From Niabella pedocola (GTDB lineage Bacteria; Bacteroidota; Bacteroidia; Chitinophagales; Chitinophagaceae), in the NCBI RefSeq assembly GCF_021044425.1, contig NZ_JAJNEC010000005.1, positions 2,542,001-2,606,000 on the forward strand: a stretch of DNA of 64,000 nt. The letters are read 5' to 3'. Under the pieces are notes generated by a model. That model was not told where the DNA came from. It saw only the letters and a list, made by a program, of their open reading frames with translations, and searched no databases. The position numbers and the translations under genes are program-made. Shown here one piece after another: positions 59,834 through 64,000 of the stretch; the first letter of the stretch is position 1; each line of letters opens with the position of its first letter.

Positions 59834-62035
59834 TTACAGATCATCTTCCCCTGTTTCCTTTTTGTACGCTTTAATGAATAATGCACCCAGGTTTTTGTAG
59901 GGCGGGATATAATCTTCCATACCTGTGATATGCGCTGCTGCCCGGAATTCTTTCCAGAAAGGAATCCAGTCGATATCTTTTTTATTTCTGAGTGTTTCCA
60001 GGAAAATGCGGATGAAAGGTAAATTGATATCCCGGTAGCCCGTTTGTTTCGACGAAATGATATGGGCGTCGGAAGACCGTCTTAAAATAGAGTCGATAAG
60101 GTTAAAACCACCGCAGGAGCCCATAAATACCACCCGGTTGGTCGGGCTCACATAACCTACACTGGTCATGGCATGGTAGCTATGGCCCCGGTGAAAGGTA
60201 ACGGTGGGCGACAGGTTGTTTTTTTCAAGGTATTCTTCCATCGCTGTTTGAGCGACATAATCCTGGTCGTCCTCATTGGGCAGGGGACGGTTGGCATATA
60301 CATAAACCGGAACGCCGCTGGTGGTTTTGGCCACTACAAACTTGCTGTTGCTCTGGTCCACTTTCCATTTGGGATCTGCAGAGAACGTGCGCACAAAAAT
60401 ATCAAAGTCCATTCTTCCATCCTCATCGCCGTAAAAGAACATTTGGGTAATCACCTCTCCTTTTTCGTTACTCAGATTTGAAAAAGGGACCATGTATACG
60501 GGCGGAATACCCAGTTCCTTGGTAAGGTTGATATTGTTGGCGGGGTTGGCAGACATAAACAACTTGGAAAGAATGGTATAAATAGCAATACCCCGTTGGT
60601 TGCCGCTACGCCGGTTACTTTCCAGGTTTCTTTTAATATTGGCCAGCATCTGGCGTGCCAGATCCGGCAGGGTTTCGTAAAGACTGGCATAAGAGTCGGC
60701 CACGTCCACTCCGTCTTCCAGGCCTTTGGATTTTTCCAATCCGCTGGCAAAAGCGGTCATCAGGTCCTGCGCGTGTGCATCACTTTTGAAAGTGGTAAAA
60801 AAGTTCTTAAGCGTGTTATAGGAAGCCGCCTGGCTGATAAATTTGCGGTAATGATCAAAGGTTACGGTTAGCAGTAAGGAATCTCCGCGGTTATTGATCT
60901 TACTCATCATCAGCGGGTATACCCCACTTACATAACTACTGGTGTATATCAAACCATCGGTTAATACAGCCAGGTAATACAATTCCTGCGCATTCAGGGG
61001 CTGCAGGCATTTAAACCGTACCGCATTGGGCGATTCATGAAGACCATTGATCTCTGAAACAAAATCTTCAGCTGCTTTCCGCTCCAGGCGTTTGGTCAGC
61101 TCCGCGTATCCGATAGCGGTATCTCCTCCAAGTGCCCGCTTTGCATAATCGATCTGGGTGTTTACCAACAGCCGGTAATATTTATAACGGTCGTCCTTGG
61201 CAGCGTCCAGCTGAGCGGTCGTGATCTTTCCTTTTACAAGATTGTCCAGGAAGGGGAAATAGATCTGTCCGCTTTTTTGCTGGGATAAGGCTACCACTGT
61301 TTTTACAAATTCATCGTTCTGTATAGACCGGATCTTATACCCCAGTTTGTTATTGGCCTGGGCATAGGAGTACAGTTGTTCGGGGTACTGTTTTCCAACC
61401 GCCTTTATCAGGCTGTCTGCCGCCGGTGCATCCGGGTAATCTGTAAGGGCAATAAATGTTCTATGCGGGTATTGCGTACAGTATTTTACCAGCAGGATGT
61501 CTTTTATTTGTTTGTAACTGGGATTTTCCTCAAAAATGCGGGGCAGGGTGGCGGTATATACGATATCATAAGGAAAATACGAGATATACGGCACCAGGGA
61601 TTCTTTTTTCTGGTTGGCGTCGATCAGCTTCTTATAAAGCGCGATGATTTGGTCAAAATGCGTGGGACGCACTTCTTTTTTTAACCATCCGGTGCGCATA
61701 TGACTCAAAATGGCCACCAATCCGGAAAGATAGCCGGTTTTCATACGGTTATCAATGCTGGCATTGGTTTCAATTTCATACTGGAGCCAATCCACTTTTG
61801 TGGTGATCGCTTTTGTAGCAATCTGGCTGGCACTTTCATTATTGTCGATGGTAAAACTGTCGTTAGCCTTGCCATCGCTGCCCAACAGCAGTTTCTGTTG
61901 CTTATTTACATTATCGTGAGAAAGCTGCCGGGTAATCGGAACCGTATACTCGGGTACATTACCATTTTCAGTTTGCGAAAATGCCTGGGTTACGGACGCC
62001 AATACCAATCCTAAAACAAAAGCCGATCTTTTCAT
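59834..62035 (-). CDS. Large secreted protein with clan-CD-peptidase-like HRGHSY/GSCGG motifs (copy 1)
   Basis: A 733-residue protein with a signal peptide (cleavage after AFSQ, about residue 21). I recognise no named family. The N-terminal 500 residues are mostly helical and repeat-like. Near the C-terminus, VTFHRGHSYHA (His615, His618) is followed 23 residues after His618 by a hydrophobic strand and VVFMGSCGGF (Cys641), then AHIISSKQTG. This order (His-Gly, strand, Cys with small residues, strand) resembles caspase/CHAT/gingipain-type cysteine peptidases, though the His-Cys spacing is short. It is tandem with a paralogue sharing these motifs. Function is not established. Confidence 0.8.
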   Translation of the reverse strand: MKRSAFVLGLVLASVTQAFSQTENGNVPEYTVPITRQLSHDNVNKQQKLLLGSDGKANDSFTIDNNESASQIATKAITTKVDWLQYEIETNASIDNRMKTGYLSGLVAILSHMRTGWLKKEVRPTHFDQIIALYKKLIDANQKKESLVPYISYFPYDIVYTATLPRIFEENPSYKQIKDILLVKYCTQYPHRTFIALTDYPDAPAADSLIKAVGKQYPEQLYSYAQANNKLGYKIRSIQNDEFVKTVVALSQQKSGQIYFPFLDNLVKGKITTAQLDAAKDDRYKYYRLLVNTQIDYAKRALGGDTAIGYAELTKRLERKAAEDFVSEINGLHESPNAVRFKCLQPLNAQELYYLAVLTDGLIYTSSYVSGVYPLMMSKINNRGDSLLLTVTFDHYRKFISQAASYNTLKNFFTTFKSDAHAQDLMTAFASGLEKSKGLEDGVDVADSYASLYETLPDLARQMLANIKRNLESNRRSGNQRGIAIYTILSKLFMSANPANNINLTKELGIPPVYMVPFSNLSNEKGEVITQMFFYGDEDGRMDFDIFVRTFSADPKWKVDQSNSKFVVAKTTSGVPVYVYANRPLPNEDDQDYVAQTAMEEYLEKNNLSPTVTFHRGHSYHAMTSVGYVSPTNRVVFMGSCGGFNLIDSILRRSSDAHIISSKQTGYRDINLPFIRIFLETLRNKKDIDWIPFWKEFRAAAHITGMEDYIPPYKNLGALFIKAYKKETGEDDL

Positions 62036-62136
62036 AAAAAAACGTACAAATAATTCATGCGATGCGCAAAGCTACCCCCTTTTTGTGCAGGAAGGAAGCC
62101 CACGGCGATCTTTTAACAAAATCAAGACGCAAAAAA

Positions 62137-64000
62137 TCAGATATCGGTTTCCCCGGTCTCTTTTTTATACGCTTTTATGAAAATAGCGCCCAGGTTTTTG
62201 TAGGGCGGAATATAATCTTCAAACCCCGGAACATTGGCCCGGCCCTTAAATTCCTTCCAGAACGGGATCCATTCGATATCTTTTCCCGTACGGAGTTTTT
62301 CTGTTAATAACAGGAAAAAGGGTTTATTGATGGCCGTTTTGCCGATCTGTTTGGAGGCAATAATATGGGCATCTTCCGATTTTCTTAAAATAGAGTCGAT
62401 GAGGTTAAAACCACCGCAGGAGCCCATAAAGACGAGTTTTGAGGTGGGCGACATGTAATCGATGGTAGTAGGAGCATAGTAACTATGGCCCCGGTGGATG
62501 GTAACCGTGGGAAATAAATCATGCTCCTCCAGGTAGGCATTTAATGCCCGTTGCGCCTTATCATCTTCCCCTTTCAGTTCATCCAGCGGCCGGTTGGCAT
62601 AAATGGAAACCGGGTTTCCTTTGGTGGATTTGATCACCACCCATTGTTTATTGCCCCGGTCGATCTTCCAGTTGGAGGGGTTAAACATATTCAGAAAACC
62701 ATTAAAAATGTTACGCCCGTCCTGGTCACCGTAAAAAAATACCTGGCTGATCACCTCTCCTTTTTCGTTGGCAAGGGTATTAAAGCTGATATCATATACC
62801 GGAGGAATATGCAATTCCTTTGTAAGATCGATATGATTGGAGGAATCTGCCGAAAGAAACAGGTTGTTCAGGATGCTGTAAATGGCTACGCCTTTCTGAT
62901 TGCCGGCCTGTTTGTTGCGGTTCAGGTTCTCCTTTACATCGCTCAACATCTGTCCGGCCAGGTCGGGGAGGGTTTCATAAACGCTCGCATAAGAGTCTGC
63001 CACATCTACTCCGTCTTCCAGGCCTTCTGTTTTTTCCAGGTTGCTCACAAAGGAGGTCATCAGTTTTTTGGTGTCTTCTTTGTCAGCAAATGTGCTTAGA
63101 AAGTTTTTGAGGGTATTATAGGAGGCCGCCTGGCTGATAAATTTGCGATAATGATCAAAATTGAGGTTCTTCAGCAACTCATCGCCTCTGTTGCGGGCTT
63201 TCCGCATCATCAGCGGGTATACACCGTTGGTATAACTGCTGGTATAGATCAGGCCATTGGTAAGCACGGCCACATAGTACAGCTCTTCCGCACTCAGCGG
63301 TTGCAGGACACGGAAGCGAATGGCATCCGGCCGCTCATGCAGCCCGTTGATGGGGGCTACAAATTCGTCTTTGGCCTTTTGCTCCAGTTTGCTCAAAAGA
63401 CTCCGGTAGCCGATGGCCGTATCACCTGCTGAGGCCCGCTTCGAATATTCGATCTGCGTTTTTACCAGCAGGCGAAAATATTTTACAGGATCGTTTTTAA
63501 CGCCATCAATATCCTGTATGGTTAGCTTTCCGGAGGAAATAAGGTCCAGAAACGGGAAGTAGAACTGGCCGCTTTTATTATCACTCCGCGCCATATCTAC
63601 AATGCTTTTAATAAGGGCATCGTCTTCAATATTCTGGATTTTATAGCTGAGTTTATTATTGGCCTGGGCATAGTCATATAGCTGCTGGGGATATTTATGT
63701 GCCATTACCCGTATCAGGCTGTCAGCATACGGAGATTCAGGGTTGGTGCGCAGCGAGGCAAAGGTCTTATGAGGGTACCGCTCACTCAGTTTCAGCAGGA
63801 GCACGTCCTTGGTATCCTTATAACCAACATTGTCCTTAAACACACGGGGCAAAATAGCCGTGTATGCCACATCATATGGAAGATTGTAGATCACGGGAGC
63901 TATCGACTGTTTATTCCGGTCGGCTTCAATACATTTTTTATAGGTGGCAAGAATCTGTGGCAGGTAGGCTGCGTCCACTTCGCCCCGTCTCCAGCCGGTT
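62137..64000 (-). CDS. Large secreted protein with clan-CD-peptidase-like motifs (copy 2, 5'-truncated)
   Basis: The frame stays open to the right window edge, so the N-terminus is missing; about 620 residues are visible. It aligns along its whole length with copy 1 (about half of residues identical by eye, more at the C-terminus), including TIHRGHSYYAPTT and LVFMGSCGGFNLID, with the Cys codon at 62416-62418, and the ending YIPPYKNLGAIFIKAYKKET. The 101-nt gap to copy 1 suggests a tandem duplication in one operon. The right-hand neighbour is outside the window. Confidence 0.8.
   Translation of the reverse strand, partial: TGWRRGEVDAAYLPQILATYKKCIEADRNKQSIAPVIYNLPYDVAYTAILPRVFKDNVGYKDTKDVLLLKLSERYPHKTFASLRTNPESPYADSLIRVMAHKYPQQLYDYAQANNKLSYKIQNIEDDALIKSIVDMARSDNKSGQFYFPFLDLISSGKLTIQDIDGVKNDPVKYFRLLVKTQIEYSKRASAGDTAIGYRSLLSKLEQKAKDEFVAPINGLHERPDAIRFRVLQPLSAEELYYVAVLTNGLIYTSSYTNGVYPLMMRKARNRGDELLKNLNFDHYRKFISQAASYNTLKNFLSTFADKEDTKKLMTSFVSNLEKTEGLEDGVDVADSYASVYETLPDLAGQMLSDVKENLNRNKQAGNQKGVAIYSILNNLFLSADSSNHIDLTKELHIPPVYDISFNTLANEKGEVISQVFFYGDQDGRNIFNGFLNMFNPSNWKIDRGNKQWVVIKSTKGNPVSIYANRPLDELKGEDDKAQRALNAYLEEHDLFPTVTIHRGHSYYAPTTIDYMSPTSKLVFMGSCGGFNLIDSILRKSEDAHIIASKQIGKTAINKPFFLLLTEKLRTGKDIEWIPFWKEFKGRANVPGFEDYIPPYKNLGAIFIKAYKKETGETDI

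Noticed and set aside
1..64000. tRNA, rRNA, insertion sequences or prophage genes
   Set aside because: None was recognised in reading the spacers and open frames on both strands; a covariance-model search could still find a short RNA.

Overview
The window is a stretch of Bacteroidota chromosome, most likely from the Chitinophagaceae or a close relative; this assignment is an inference. Support comes from an alternative complex III / caa3-type oxidase operon of the Bacteroidota kind, promoters of the TTTG-N19/20-TAnnTTTG type, abundant lipoproteins and outer-membrane beta-barrel proteins, DUF4998 and DUF5126/DUF5000 proteins (usual SusCD-locus neighbours), and AT-rich spacers. No rRNA, tRNA, IS element, prophage or CRISPR array was seen.

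Layout. 1-1651: the tail of a polysaccharide-utilisation-type locus. 1660-3226 (minus): a small secreted protein and purN. 3655-18686: one long respiratory operon, actABCDEF-coxB-coxA-cyoE-coxC-coxC-coxD, with a recognisable promoter in front and a terminator behind. 18762-19988: a DUF3267 membrane protein and hemJ. 20242-23911: a hybrid histidine kinase, a small membrane protein and an OmpA-like lipoprotein. 23922-35328: a nearly complete haem-synthesis cluster, with hemH diverging from hemA-hemC-hemD-hemE-(M1 peptidase)-hemF-(SH3-like secreted protein)-hemB-hemN. Genes for haem (hemH, hemA-F, hemN, hemJ) and haem O (cyoE) therefore lie next to the haem-rich oxidase chain that uses them. 35461-48449: housekeeping and accessory genes (UMF1 transporter, MBL hydrolase, DUF3108, flippase-like protein, ruvC, DinB, tryptophanase, HIT, greA, 2-hydroxyacid dehydrogenase, rsmA, CDGSH protein, HAD phosphatase, META lipoprotein). 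48703-51382 (minus): atpB-atpE-atpF-atpH, ending there without atpA/atpG. 51857-56878 (minus): an ECF sigma factor, a membrane-anchored beta-barrel protein overlapping it, and five periplasmic/envelope genes (CX5CH lipoprotein, OB-fold, YceI, DUF5777, Lipoprotein_15). 57072-59636: an ABC exporter and a ROK-family kinase. 59834-64000 (minus): two tandem paralogous large secreted proteins of unknown family, with conserved HRGHSY and MGSCGG motifs that look like a clan-CD cysteine-peptidase dyad.

Most unusual features. (1) At least a dozen spacers carry degenerate repeats that keep a strict 7-nt period while the 7-mer differs from site to site. They fill most of the longer gaps of the respiratory operon, and one pair sits in frame inside hemC, adding about 22 residues. 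(2) The tandem peptidase-like paralogues. (3) The sigma/beta-barrel plus redox-envelope gene set. (4) Perfect hairpins just after atpE, and inverted repeats between hemH and hemA.

Several starts were moved inward from the longest open frame (actD, coxC2, cyoE, hemH, hemA, hemC, hemE, M1 peptidase, hemN, UMF1, tnaA, greA, YceI, META, DUF3108, flippase, OmpA-like, sigma factor). TTG starts appear necessary for several genes.
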